The notes under the pieces were generated by a model. The model worked only from the letters and a program-made list of their open reading frames with translations. It had not been told where the DNA came from and searched no databases. A stretch of DNA of 64,000 nt from Trametopsis cervina (taxonomy: Eukaryota; Basidiomycota; Agaricomycetes; Polyporales; Irpicaceae), in contig MU278351.1 in assembly GCA_022385755.1 (NCBI GenBank), positions 375,594 to 439,593 on the forward strand, read 5' to 3'. The position numbers were made by a program, and so were the translations under genes. This document shows positions 12,862 through 24,739 of the stretch, one piece after another (positions within the stretch are counted from its first letter, which is position 1; each line of letters opens with the position of its first letter).

Positions 12862-13302
12862 CATCACTACACCTCCCCGCGAACGCCCCCACTCACCTAG
12901 ATCCCCGCCCGCCTGTCAACACCCAACTGTCAACACGTCACTGTCAACAAATCCACTCATTTTTCTTCACACTCATTAAGTATTAGTAGTGCGCATTGTT
13001 TTCACCGCTGTATAGTCTTGGACGCTTTGAGGCTGTCTCTGAATGCTCTTGTTCTGTTTTAGAGGTCACCCCGAACAGTGTCCGTATGTTGTGTTCTAGC
13101 TATAGCAGTAATTTCATGGGACTATGCTTTACTATGCCCGCTTCCTAATGCTTGGCAGTGGTTCTCAGGCTTAGCGAAGAGAGATGTACTGCATTTTATA
13201 CTTGCACACGTCGAGGTCGCAAATATAGCCTGATACATCGACGTCAACCTCAACACATCACAATTGCCATATATCGTATCGCTGTCGTACCCAACGGCTT
13301 CT
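12862..13302. other. Intergenic between convergent genes
   Basis: The 441 bp between two stop codons of convergent genes hold only the two 3' untranslated regions as far as I can see. Confidence 0.6.
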
Positions 13303-15661
13303 CTACGCTGTAAGATCGCATGCTCCCGGTCTCAGCGCGCAAAACAGCGGCTGAAGCGGGATCGCTTGTATCCCTCTCTGTACCATCCTGAACCTGTGGT
13401 CATGCAAGCGAGGAAGAGCTGACGAGACGTTTCGAGATGAGCCGTCCTGAGGCGTAGGACCCGTCCAGAATACCTCCGCTGAGGACACGGCGCGCGGCCA
13501 CACAATCGAATCCAGGTTTTCTGGCCCCGATTGTTCCGTCCATAATACTTGTTGACCTGTTTGCCCATGAGACGATCGGTACATTAGAAGTGTGTGCGCT
13601 GGACGTACCGCCTAGGACGAGAGACTTCTGTGATTCGGTCAAGTTGGCGAACGGATCGAATACGTAGGACTGTAGTCGCGTCGTTAATATGGAATATCGC
13701 ACATATGCTTCGTGACTACGAGTATACTTACTCTTTGCCAGGTCTTGAACGGATCACACCAGCTGTTCCTATACAGAGGTTTAGTAACAGCGGCGCTGAC
13801 GATGCTCGATGGACGAACCCGTCAGGATCAGCGCCGATCCATTCTCCAGCTCCACAGTCCTGTAGAACGTTCTCAGGTAAACAACGGCCCTCCGAGAGAC
13901 GCGTAAGCTACTCACGAGGTAGAAGTAGTCCGCAGGTGCGTGGACCATGCGAAGGTTCTTCGCTGCAACACCGACCGCAGCCTGAGAAGAGGTCCATACC
14001 CTGCATCGTGCAGAGTTAAGTGAGGGTACACGTACGTAGGTTATAGACTCACATAACAACAGTATCATTTGAGAAAGTGACATTGTGGTTCAATACCAGG
14101 TCTTCAAGCGTTCAGCCAGGGTCAATAATGACAATGAGAGAAGGTCATGAGCGAGGCACACCTTCCCAAACTACAGGCGTCTTTCCGAGGTTCTTAAGCC
14201 CGCCGTGAACGGTGTGTACAAATGTTTCAAGGGCATCCTCCAGCGTCTGCCCTGTCGAGTTCAAGATCTGCTGAGTCTGTGCGTCTTGGTCATAGCACGG
14301 CTGGTTCAACTCGTCTCCTCCCGTACTGAACAGCGAAGAAGAAAACATCTTCGCAGCGGCGCCCAATAGGCTTGTCGTGAAGTTCGTCGTGGATGGAGAT
14401 GCGAAGCGAAGTTGACCTGAGATCGGTTCTGTCGGATGCGCGGAGACACCGTCAGGTTTGGACCATATGAACAGGGTATAACCGCACCGTTTGCGAATGT
14501 GGACCATGGGGAGCTGTCGAAGCAGGCAATGTGCTCCGGATGTGATTCATGGATAATCGCCGTATGGCCTGGTGTGTCAATTTCCTATAGGTTGCCGAAC
14601 TATTAGTATATCATCGAACATCGCTGGACCAGTGATACATACCGCAATCACGTCTATCCCTCGCTTGAAGGTTTAATTGAGTCAGAAACTGGAGCGAGTC
14701 CTTGATAATCGACCTACTGCCGCGGCGTAGGAGACGATATCTTGTACATCCTTCGCACTGTACACAAACGACGATGAATACGCGCCTTTTGTGGCGACCT
14801 CTGTAAATCCTGGGATCTCGAGCGGGAAGCTCTGGCTATCAGTCACATGCCAGTGGAATTGGTTCATCTACGCAGAGTTACTGAGTGGCATATTGGGGAT
14901 GATAGGACGGAAAATTCACCTTAGCCCAGCTCATAGCATCAAGAGTTCGCTTGATATCCGAAACTGGGAAGCTAAAGAATACACGATGAGTGTAAGAAAA
15001 TCCGTGATTCACGCAAATTGTTCACAAGTTGCGTGCAGTATCAAGCATGAGTCCTCGGTATGGCTTAAACCAATGGTTAGCGACATCCTCGACACCAACA
15101 CCCCAGTCGACTTACAAAGGCGGGCGCGTCATCAATGCTGATGGGGGCCTCGAGAGTGTATGAGGTGCCTTCGGCGGTGTACCAAAACTGCTCGAACGTC
15201 GAAAGTCCTCTGAGAAGTCCCAGCGTTGAGTTCGCTGATAAAATAGCCGGAGCACCAGTAGCAGGGACCGTCAACGTATATTCCTCACTACGAGAGCCGA
15301 GGGGTACAATAGCCTCCGCAGAAACGCTACGAGCCTTTGCGGCACCCTGTGCCAAATGCAATTCGAGCGATTTCAGCTGCTTTGCGTTCTTCACGCGCGC
15401 AATGTCTGCAGCACCGCGTCCGACGACCAAACGCTCCAGTTGGTCGTTCTTCAGGTATGACCGTGTACGTGTGACAGCTTCAGCAAGGTCGTTCGGCGCA
15501 TTTGGGATTTTGACCTCGATGCTAAACGTGTTTGCCAATACGAGGGGGGTAGATCCGCTCTGGTAAGAGCGAGGCATAGGCCATAGACATGCTACGTCAT
15601 GTACGCATGTCGCAATAAGCAATGCTGCGAGAGATAGACGTCCTAGAGGAAGGGCAGGCAT
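13303..15661 (-). CDS. GH20 beta-N-acetylhexosaminidase C, secreted
   Basis: Secreted GH20 exo-hexosaminidase. Thirteen exons (first 15116-15661, last 13303-13556) sum to exactly 565 residues. After a signal peptide ending at VAC the protein starts LWPMPRSYQ. It carries RGLMLDTARN, NQFHWHVTDSQSFP, RGIDVIAEIDTPGHTA, FSTGGDELN and KTPVVWED with the pocket Trp. Further on are SDYFYL-type APADYFYL, DCGAGEWIGADPDG, NSWCDPFKTWQ and the tail LPRLHDHRFRMVQRGIQAIPLQP ending CDLTA. All catalytic motifs are intact. It is the sister of copy A, 9 kb away in the opposite orientation, down to intron positions and proximal promoter. A TATATATA run at 15702-15709 lies 41 bp upstream of the start. Confidence 0.9.
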
Positions 15662-16684
15662 ATCAGCGATTCTATGAGCATGGAGACACTATTCGTAAAC
15701 CTATATATATGAGTGAAGGCTATACGAACCATATGGACATCGAGGTTGATACGAGTTCAGAAGCGAGGAAGGCTTGCCTCATGACCGACTCGAAAGGCGC
15801 TTTATCGGGTCTGATAAGGGTCTGAAATACCTCAAGTAGTGTGCAGAATCCACGCGTCTCCTACCTCGCCGTGGCTCTACTTATTGCCAGCATAGCGGGA
15901 CGATGCAAGCCGTGAGATGGTCCACGAGTTTTGACCTGGACCGATGCCACAAACTTAAACACTGCTCACCGCTGAGTTACGTTACTCGAGTCAGGTATGT
16001 CGTACACGCATCTTCAGAAGTATTAGGTTTCAAGTACAGCAGAAGTCACCAGGGCACGAAGGCCGTTCTCAGAGCATGGTGGTCCAAGTCAGAGAAGTTG
16101 ACTGTAGCTCGTTTTGTCGCGGTCGCCGTCGGAGTCTAAAGTGACATCGGATTCAATCTCTGAGCTCTTCAAACTCGCCACCACATAGGATGTGTACGTA
16201 CACCTTAGATCGCTAGGCTGCCACCTCTACTTTGCCTCAGGTCAGACGCCACATGTATCAAATCACCGGATCATGAGCAGGAATGCCTTCCTGATAGTCA
16301 AGTTCAGTTAGCGCACTGAGACTTGCCTTGAGGCCGAAATACGGATTTGGATCACAGAACATGCACAAATCGAGTAGGATGACTTGTCCTTTGCAGGGTG
16401 TCGTCGGTATCAGTCTTACAGAGTCACCACTTGACATCAAAAAGGATGCCTCATTCTACAGAAATAGTGTGTGACGCGGGCTTGGACTCATGTTTACTAT
16501 GTTTCACACCCATCCCATCTACAGACGGATCCGTTCATGCGGTCGAGTATGACTCGCCCAACGTGTGTACTTCGTATGGCTTCCTGGGCTCGTGTGGTTT
16601 TGTATAAGAAGGTTGCTGCGGGTTTGCATAATCCTCATCTTGTTCCCAGTCGACCTCACTTCCATCCCAAGTCAATATTGAATC
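15662..16684. promoter_or_regulatory. Divergent intergenic region, GH20-C and first 2OG oxygenase
   Basis: The region contains the GH20-C promoter on the left and the promoter of the 2OG oxygenase on the right. From about 16330 rightward it is similar to the sequence upstream of the second oxygenase at 20119-20348. No gene is supported inside. Confidence 0.55.
16603..16608 (+). promoter_or_regulatory. TATA-like element shared by the 2OG oxygenase pair
   Basis: TATAAG sits in TTGTATAAGAAGG, 77 bp before the ATG. The same block lies at the same distance in front of the second copy. Confidence 0.5.
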
Positions 16685-18148
16685 ATGGCACTCGAGCTCG
16701 CTGAGGGTCCTCATTTTACTTCGCTCCGGGACGCTGTATATAGCAAAACTTTATCCTGCCCCACCGGTACCTTCAAACTCGAGCAAGACTGTACAAAGCT
16801 CCATTACCTGAATCCACGTACCGAACCGCCCTGCCCCAGGTGAGTCTCGGGGCGGTCTACTCTTTGCCTAAAAACATTGTGACTCGTAGTTTTGTGGATT
16901 TCCGCAACCCCAGCGACGACGACCTGAAAGCACTAGCAGAGGCGTGCGATCCAGCTACTTTCGGTCGTGCCGATCAAGACGTATATGACGAGTCATATCG
17001 GAAAGCGGGAAAGCTGGACACGACCCATTTCTCCACAAACTTCCACCCAGCACTCGCAGGACTGCTGAACGAAATTCGAGATGTTCTTCTCGAGGGTTAC
17101 GACTTCGACACAGACATTAAGGCCGAGTTGTATAAGCTCAATGTATACGGTAAGCTCCAGGGTGCTCTCCTCCTGTTCGGTTATTGACTATTTCTACCGT
17201 ATACTAGGCCCCGGATCATTCTTCAAGGCTCACAAGGATACGCCGCGCGGACAGACGATGTTCGCCTCCCTCGTGGTCGTTCTACCCACCAAGCACGAAG
17301 GCGGAGCCCTGATCTTTCGCCACGAAGGTCAAGAGATACAATTCGACTCTGCTCTCACCTTAGCAGGGGAAGTTGAACCGGTGGTTGCGTATGCTGCTTT
17401 CTTCAGCGATGTTGAGCATGAAGTCGAAGAGGTCCGCGCGGGGTACAGGGTTACTTTGACCTACAACCTCTACCGCACGCGTATCCGCCGCTCAGGTCAC
17501 ACCTTGCCCGAAACTGTCGGCGGCTACGTCTCCAAACTGGCAGACACCTTCCGCACATCCTTCAATGACGAAACATTCCTTCCGGACGGCGGCTTGGTCG
17601 GCTTCGGACTCCGTCACGACTATCCTGTTTTCAGTGGTCTCAATCTCGGCGATGTCAGTCTTTCCGATCTCTCTGCATCCTTGAAAGGAAGTGATGCGCT
17701 TCTTGCTCAAGTCTGCAAGCAGCTCAGGTTGAAGTCGAAAATTATGATTGTATACAACGACGACGCCGAAGAAAGCTATGTCTTGTGTGACAAGCCGTGC
17801 TCTTACGACACGTTATATGAAATTAACCTCGCATATAAGCTCGTCAGCGATAATCTTGGCAAGGAGCTCATGCCGAATCCCATCCAGTCTCGCGCTTGTA
17901 TTTCCAACGATGTCGATGAGGTAGATTCCGAACATTTCGAAGATGAAAGCGAGCAGCGCACACATGTACACTGGGCGACTACAGTGTCTCCATACGCAAC
18001 TGAAACAGTCTGCGCGACCTACGGCAACGAGCCCAGCATCGGAGTGGCGTACGGCAGAGCCTGTTTCATCGTGGACGTGGCGCCGTATGGTCAGCGTATC
18101 AAGGATACCGAGCCGACTCAGTTCAAGGCAGCCGCCTCTGAAACGTAG
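16685..18148 (+). CDS. 2OG-Fe(II) dioxygenase, prolyl-4-hydroxylase-like, copy 1
   Basis: Predicted non-haem iron 2-oxoglutarate oxygenase; substrate unknown. Exons 16685-16839, 16890-17149 and 17208-18148 give 451 residues. The oxygenase core follows YKLNVYGPGSFFKAHKDTPRG. The HxD iron ligands are in HKD, the distal His in FFSDVEHEVEEV, and the 2OG-binding Arg in GYRVTLTYNLYR, an arrangement typical of fungal P4H-type proteins. The N-terminal part has SFVDFRNPSDDDL and CDPATFGRADQDVYDESYRKAGKLD, shared with the neighbouring paralogue. No signal peptide is seen, so it is probably intracellular. The C-terminal 120 residues are acidic and differ most from copy 2. The start is fixed by identity with copy 2. 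Confidence 0.85.
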
Positions 18149-20348
18149 GAGCGCAACGTAGAGCATGTGTCGTAGAGACAAGAAGAAAATAAAATTGTGG
18201 CTAGCTATGAACTGCGTGGAAAGCATTACTCTTTGATGTATTCGCTCAAGTCTTGTCCATGATGCTTCTTGATATAACGCCGATGAATTCCATGCCACTT
18301 CGTACCATTACGGTTACCATACGGGAAATTGGGCACTGTGCTCTACAGAAATAGCACAGGTTGGCCGTCGCGGTACAGTACTATGTAAGAGAAATAAGCC
18401 AGTTGGAGTACGAACATGACAGTGACACGTATGCTTACAGTATAGACTCGCGGTGTAATATTCGTGTCTTTGGCCGCGGCTCGTACATGCACTTAGGCGC
18501 CCGACGGCAAAGACAACAAGATCTCATCTCCCGCTCCTCGTACATAGTTCCTGGACGGTGAAACGGCCCAATATGATCGTGATGCCCAATTTTGAGGCCC
18601 ACATGTACTAATCGCGGGCCATTCAGACACAATAAACTGAACAATATAAGAGATGACCTGCCTCTTTTTCCTGAGCCAATATTGCTCAGGCTGTCTGGTG
18701 TCAAGACCACCTCGGGTTCTATTCGCTATCCTCTCTCTTTTTCTTCCCCTCCGCTGCAGAAGGATTTTTTTTTAGCATATCCGGGATAGGTTTTCTCGCT
18801 CTTAGGGCACCACAGGTAGCGGACAACTTGTAGTGGGCAGGCAGCTTGACCTATCGGGCGGGCCAACCTTCCCTGTCTGTCCTCAATGATAGGGTATTCA
18901 TTCCTTGCTGTTTAACCACAGAAAGCCTGTGATATATGGGCTGCAGTTCACATATCGTTCGCTGATGCGTCCACTGCAAACACGACTCAATGGTTGGCAA
19001 TGTTCGGGTCGAGGGTCGCGACTCACCTTACTGTACTGAGTATAGATAACACTGTTCCACGCATGATGGAATGACCACGTATCCGAGAGTAGAAAAGCGG
19101 TAGTAACATTATTTGTGTCAAACCGAATACTACGCCAACTGGTAGCATCAGCGACGCACGTGAATATCATGTGATCGCGTACTCTACTGCAACTTGGCAC
19201 TTCTGCTCTCCTTCGTCGGTATCTCATTGCTCTAGAGGCTTCGGATCGTGCTGCTGCTACCCCTTTCTACCAACCCGTACATCCACCCCATTCACTACTC
19301 CAAGGGAAATTTTATCTCGAAATCTCTTTCTCGTTCTCGTTTTCTATCTGGGTCACTTCTCCAAGCGCAACTTGAGCCCGGAATATATTCCTTTGATCCG
19401 TCTTTGGCTTTATCAGCAGGCGTCCCATGTATACGCTTGTAGCGCATTCAACCCCGCTATAGAAAAATGTGCCGTCGCGAGTCAGTCGCGAGTCCCAGCT
19501 GCAACTGAGTCCGTGGCACATGCTCTTACTCCATGAATTAGCATTGGCTCATCTTCGTCGACCACGTCCTCTTCTTCGCCGCCCGTTGTAGCAATCCAAC
19601 TGGGAGCACCTTCCTTAACCTGTTTCTTTACCTGGTCCATCTCCCCCTCAGGCAGCAACGTAACCTACATTCCAGCATGAGGTGAGCGGTGTGTTGTCGC
19701 CAAGATTATGGTCGGCCGACGTTGCCGTGCACCCATCGCATCATTGCAGCGTCCATGCAACCACAATGCTTCCGACAGAGACAGGGTCCGCATACCAATT
19801 GCTCTCAAACAGCCACGTCGGTCAGCAGATCCTCAGACTACAGCAATTCAGGATGCGTCGATGAATAGTAAGTGTTGCAATGACAATCCGCATCCTGTTC
19901 TTCATATACTTTGCACCTCGGTGCATTCTGTAGCGTGTCGATGAGGGTGGTCCGATAATCAGCGCATATCATCAGCGGACGGAACCAGAATCTCCCCCCG
20001 TCAGGATCGTGCGTCGGGTCGGACGTGATGACTCGACACTTGGGACGGATATAGGGTATGGACGTGGGAAGTAGCTCCTGTCACCCGATTGGGTGGAACG
20101 ATAGCACCAAGGTTTGCCTCGGAGGCAGAAATACGGATTCGGAAGACAGAGATGCACAAATCAAGTAGGATGACTTGCCTTCCATGTTTGCTGTATTTTC
20201 ACATCCATTTTATTTACAGCCGAGTTTATGCGGTTGACTATGACTCGCTCACGGGTGATCGCGTACAGTCTTTGTATAAGAAGGGGTAGTGCGTTCGCAT
20301 ATTCCCCAGCTTACTTCCAGCCGCCCCACCTCTATCTCGCATTCAAAC
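18149..20348. other. Intergenic between 2OG oxygenase copies
   Basis: The 2.2 kb hold the 3' flank of copy 1 and, from about 20119, the duplicated promoter of copy 2. The middle (18300-20100) shows only short open frames without supporting splice sites or motifs. I see no RNA gene and no transposon ends. Confidence 0.55.
20275..20280 (+). promoter_or_regulatory. TATA-like element of 2OG oxygenase copy 2
   Basis: TATAAG within TTGTATAAGAAGG, 69 bp before the ATG, matches the element in front of copy 1. Confidence 0.5.
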
Positions 20349-21754
20349 ATGGCGCTCGAGCTCGCTGAGGGTGCTCACTTTACATCCCTCCGCGATGCTG
20401 TATACAGCAAAACCATATCTTGCCCTACTGGAACCTTCGAGCTCAAGCAAGAATGTACCAAGCTCTATTACCTGAATTCGCGTTCTGGATCCCCCTGTGC
20501 AAGGTGAGTATCGGGGATTGCTACCCTGCGCGAGAAGGCCGAGCTAAGAACCCGATCACTCGCAGTTTTGTGGATTTCACCAACCCTAGCGACGACGACT
20601 TGAGGGCACTGTCGGAGGCTTGTGATCCAGCCACTTTCGGTCGCGCCGATCAAGACGTATACGATGAGTCGTATCGAAAAGCAGGAAAGCTGGACACGAC
20701 CCATTTCGCCGTCAACTTCCACCCAGGACCCGCAGGCTTGCTTAACGACATCCGTGATGTTCTTCTCGAGGGCTGCGACCTTGACACAGACGTTACAGCC
20801 GAATTATACAAACTGAATGTTTACGGTATGCTCCAGGGTATCGTTGTCTTGTTCAGTCACTGACTATCAGATCCTATACTAGGCCCCGGATCGTTTTTTA
20901 AAGCCCATAAGGATACGCCGCGAGGGCCGACGATGTTTGCCTCCCTCGTCGTCGTTTTACCCACCAAGCACGAAGGCGGGGCCCTCATGTTTCGCCACGA
21001 AGATCAAGAGATAAAGTTCGACTCTGCTCTCGCCTTGGCAGGAGAAAATAAACCGGCGGTTGCGTATGCCGCTTTCTTCAGCGACGTTGAACATGAAGTC
21101 GAAGAGGTCCGCTCAGGCTACAGAGTCACATTGACCTACAACCTCTACCGCACAACTAGTCGCCGCTCCGGTCAGACCTTGCCCCAACCCGTCGATGGCT
21201 ACGTGTCCAGACTCGCAGACACCTTTCGTGAGCTGTTGAACGATGAAACGTTTCTTCCGGACGGCGGCTTGGTCGGCTTCGGACTTCGCCATGACTATCC
21301 TATGTTTACCGATAATATCGACGGGCTCGACCTCTGCGATCTATATGGGTCCTTGAAAGGAAGCGATGCGCTACTAGCTCAAGTCTGTGACCGGCTTAGG
21401 TTGGAGTCTCAAATCAAGATTGTATACCACAGTGGCGATGATGAAAGCCGCTACGTCTTATCCGCCGACATGCTTAGTGACCTCGAATTCCACGACAGCA
21501 CTATCAATATCCTCCTCAAGCAAAGCCGTGGTCAGCAGCTCATCTCGGATCCCCTTTGGGGCGAATATTATGACGACGAAAGCGATTGGTGCACATATGT
21601 ATACTGGGCAACTCCTGTCTCTCCACACATGTCGAAGAAAGTCTGCGTGGTCTACGGTAATGAGCCCATCGCGGGGATAGCTTATGGCAGAGCGTGTCTG
21701 ATTGTGAAAGTGAAGTCGTATCGTCGGCGTGTCAGGATGGCTGCATGGGTATAG
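20349..21754 (+). CDS. 2OG-Fe(II) dioxygenase, prolyl-4-hydroxylase-like, copy 2
   Basis: Tandem paralogue of the gene at 16685. Exons 20349-20503, 20566-20825 and 20883-21754 give 428 residues, with introns at identical positions and phases. The iron ligands (HKD, DVEHEVEEV) and the Arg of GYRVTLTYNLYR are kept, so activity is plausible. The N-terminal 300 residues are almost the same as copy 1. The C-terminus diverges and is shorter, ending RVRMAAWV where copy 1 has a longer acidic tail. Both flanks are also similar between the copies: a promoter block with the TATA-like motif, and a 3' block with runs of A and T. This indicates one segmental duplication of about 2 kb followed by tail divergence. 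Substrate is unknown. Confidence 0.85.
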
Positions 21755-22619
21755 CCCAAAGTAGCTGCGTTCGAAATACAACGTACAGCACACATTCGTA
21801 GGCACGGAAATAAATTAAAATTATCGTTGGCAATGAACTGGATGGACACTCTTACTCTTCTATACATTGCCCCAATGCTTCGTGCTTCAATGTCGATAAA
21901 TTACATGTCACTTCGAACCACGACAGATACCATACGGGGTATTGGGCAACGAACCAGTACCGCAATGGCTCATTCTGGCTGTCACGGCAGTTTGCAGTGG
22001 CAATTGAAGCCAGCTGGGTTATATAACTTGGTGGTATAGTGCTGCGCAACAAGTGTTGCTTCAGGAGGAAGAATGTTGAAGACATGCACAACACGCGCTG
22101 CCGTCACGCGTATACAGCAAAAGACGAAGCGCTCGTTATCAAAGCCGTTGACCTCAAGTTCTGACTGGTATATTTCTTCGCTGTCTGACATTCGCATACC
22201 AGTTGATAACTGAAGGGGTTACACATGGGGTATCTTTGCTGTCGGCCACGACGTCTCAGAGTATAACACGGGAATACATGGGCCACATTAATAATTTACA
22301 TACGAGCTGCAGGATGGATAGTATAATTTCTGCGTCAAGGGGAAGGGGTTTTTAGAACGTCGTCCAAGGAGGGAGTGTGTGGAGAAGGCAGATCGATGTC
22401 ACGCCGCCTGCAAGCCAGAGCCAAATATATGAAAGGAGGATAAGACCTGACGGGATCATAACCCAAAAGAATACGAGAAAAAACACATCGAACGGAGACA
22501 GTCCAGCAGCATAGGCCGATTCGAAAGATATGCATATCGATGCACTTACTAACGACGGACACCTTGCACCCATCTACGTGTGGGGCGGTGTGCGTGGTCG
22601 TCGTACCAGCGTTTCAAAT
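21755..22619. other. Intergenic between convergent genes
   Basis: Mostly 3' flanks. The first 150 bp resemble the 3' flank of the first oxygenase copy. A 73-codon hydrophobic frame at 22352-22573 (minus) was considered and not accepted as a gene. Confidence 0.5.
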
Positions 22620-24739
22620 TTAGGAAGAGGCAACGGAACCCGCGGGTGGTTCGATGCCCAGCTTCTTGCGAACGACCTCGAAGGTCTTCAGCATCTTCCT
22701 CCTAGCCCCCAGGGCTGCGACACCTTTCGCCTCCAGCGCCGCTTCATCCATGGCGACCATGTCCTTCCATGACATGCCTTCAAAGTTAGGTGTGTACTTG
22801 TGTAGCCTCAGGCTCCTGAGCCACGCCGGGACGTCCTCCAGCAGTTTCGGGTCAACGTCTTCCTCGTCCTTCTTTGTGTCTCGCACGGAGGGGGATCGGA
22901 CACCGGGAGAGCGAGCATTGCTCATGCGGCCGCTACGGCCACTGCCCGGGGGACTCTGGATGTTCATGTTCATACCGAAGGCATTCAGACCCGGTTGTCC
23001 GAGTTGACCGGCCGCGGCAGCCATCTGCATAGTAAGGATCTGCTCGGGGGAGAGACCCATGGCGGCGAGGTTGGGGACGTTGAACATGTTGTTGAAGGGG
23101 CTCATCGGAGCCATACCAGCAAGGGCGGCCATGTTGAAGCCTGGTGCTCCAGGCATACCCATACCGAGTCCGGCACCCAGGTTGAACCCACCAACGCCAA
23201 GACCAGCCATAGAGCCGTCCTCAGAGTACCTGCCAGAGGTGTTGGACAGAGCCGGGCTACGCGCTCCATTCCACCCAGGCTGACCGTTGAAGCCATTCGC
23301 GTTGTTTCTAAAGTTGCCGGAAACATTGCGAGACTGCTGTCCCGACGGAACGCCATGACCGATAGAGTTCCCGTCGTCCCGTTGGTTGCCCTCGTTATCG
23401 CTGTTCAAGGCAGAGCTGCCTCTGGACAGGCGATTGAACTTCTTGGGAGGATCCGAGATGAGAGGAACACCGCCAGGGGAAGTATTGGCCCAGTCCGTCA
23501 ACTTGTTGGCAGCAGCATCGAGGCTCTGGTTGGTGTTGCGTTCCTTGGCGAACATCGGCATCAAGGGAGTGGTGACCATGCTAGCCCAGCTATCACCAAC
23601 GACGGGAGACAATCCGTCATCGAGACGAGGGGACTTGAGGGCATTCGCAAGACCGGAGAAATCAGTGCTTTTAGGGCGCGAGTTGTTCGTCGAGGGTGAG
23701 GGAACGGTAAGGTCCTGTCCACCAGGGGATGAGGAACGCTCGTCTACTTGGCCCAACTGATTGGATCCGGTTCCCCAAGTGTTGCGGTCACCGACTGCAG
23801 AACCTAAAGCAGGAGCTGAGATCCTATGTGCGGCGTTGCTAGCCTTCAGCTTGGCCCGTTGTTGGGCTAAAGTAGCCGCCGGATCGTTGTTGCCCGAAGC
23901 AATGGTTGCAGAATCAGGAGAGAGGAAGTTGTTCAGGCCGCCGGAGAAATTCCGAGCGGTAGGTGACGCTGGTAGGTTCGACTTCAAGCCGGGCGATTTC
24001 AAGCTCATGCTAGCAAGCTTGGCTTCCATTTGGCTCTGCATAGATCCTACAGATCGGTTCAGTACCTGCGAGTTGAACAATCGCTGTTGGACTGACCTCC
24101 AACGGCGGGGCTCAGAAGAGCAGTCATCGGATCTGCGCGTGCCATTTGCTGGAGGACAGTGATGAAGAACCTAATTTGAACTTGGGTAGAGTGTTGCAAA
24201 AGACTGTAAAGAGCGGCTGTGCGCTCTGCTTCGGAAAGAACCTTAAACCCTACACAACGGACGTTGAGCCAAGCATTGTATGAAGATCTACCGTTTACTC
24301 ACATTGCTCGATGGCGCTCAGCTCCTCCTTGAAATTGACGTCCAGCGATGCTTTAGCCATATCTTCCTGCGCAGACTGTAAATCCCATGCCTTAAAACTG
24401 CAATAATAGTACTTACTAGTGTAGCCTCGTAGTTCTGGAGGTTCTCGAACCATTGATCAATAGCCTCAGCTGCAGGGCGTAGCATCAGATGATGACCAAC
24501 GCAACAAGGAGCGCACAAGTTATACCTTCTGGGGTCTGGAACATGCCAGTACCGTTTAAAAGCTCACTCGTAGGCCTTCCTGCACCAGAAATACCTCCTG
24601 GTCGGGGAGAGGCCGGAGGCATGCCTTGCGTCGCGATGTTCGCAGGCCTGGAAGTCGGTCCCATGGAGGCACGGAAGTTGGGAGACCTGCCGTTGGTAGG
24701 GCCCGGGGAAGGAGTAGGGCTAGGTGCGTGGAGAGACAT
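22620..24739 (-). CDS. VTS1: Vts1/Smaug-type SAM-domain RNA-binding protein
   Basis: Post-transcriptional regulator that binds hairpin RNA through a C-terminal SAM domain and recruits deadenylation machinery. Exons 24526-24739, 24417-24469, 24303-24375, 24097-24249 and 22620-24046 give 639 residues. An N-terminal conserved block ([18 protein letters not shown] through [36 protein letters not shown]) is followed by a long Asn/Gly/Ser/Pro-rich linker. The SAM domain, [20 protein letters not shown], with [19 protein letters not shown], sits near residues 560-625, with the basic residues expected for RNA contact. The start MSLHAPSP (24739) is preferred over an in-frame ATG 26 codons upstream because the latter reads like leader sequence. 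Confidence 0.9.

Noticed and set aside
22352..22573. 73-codon minus-strand frame with a hydrophobic segment downstream of VTS1
   Set aside because: Though it has an ATG and a membrane-like stretch, it lies in a T-rich 3' flank with no introns and no recognised family.
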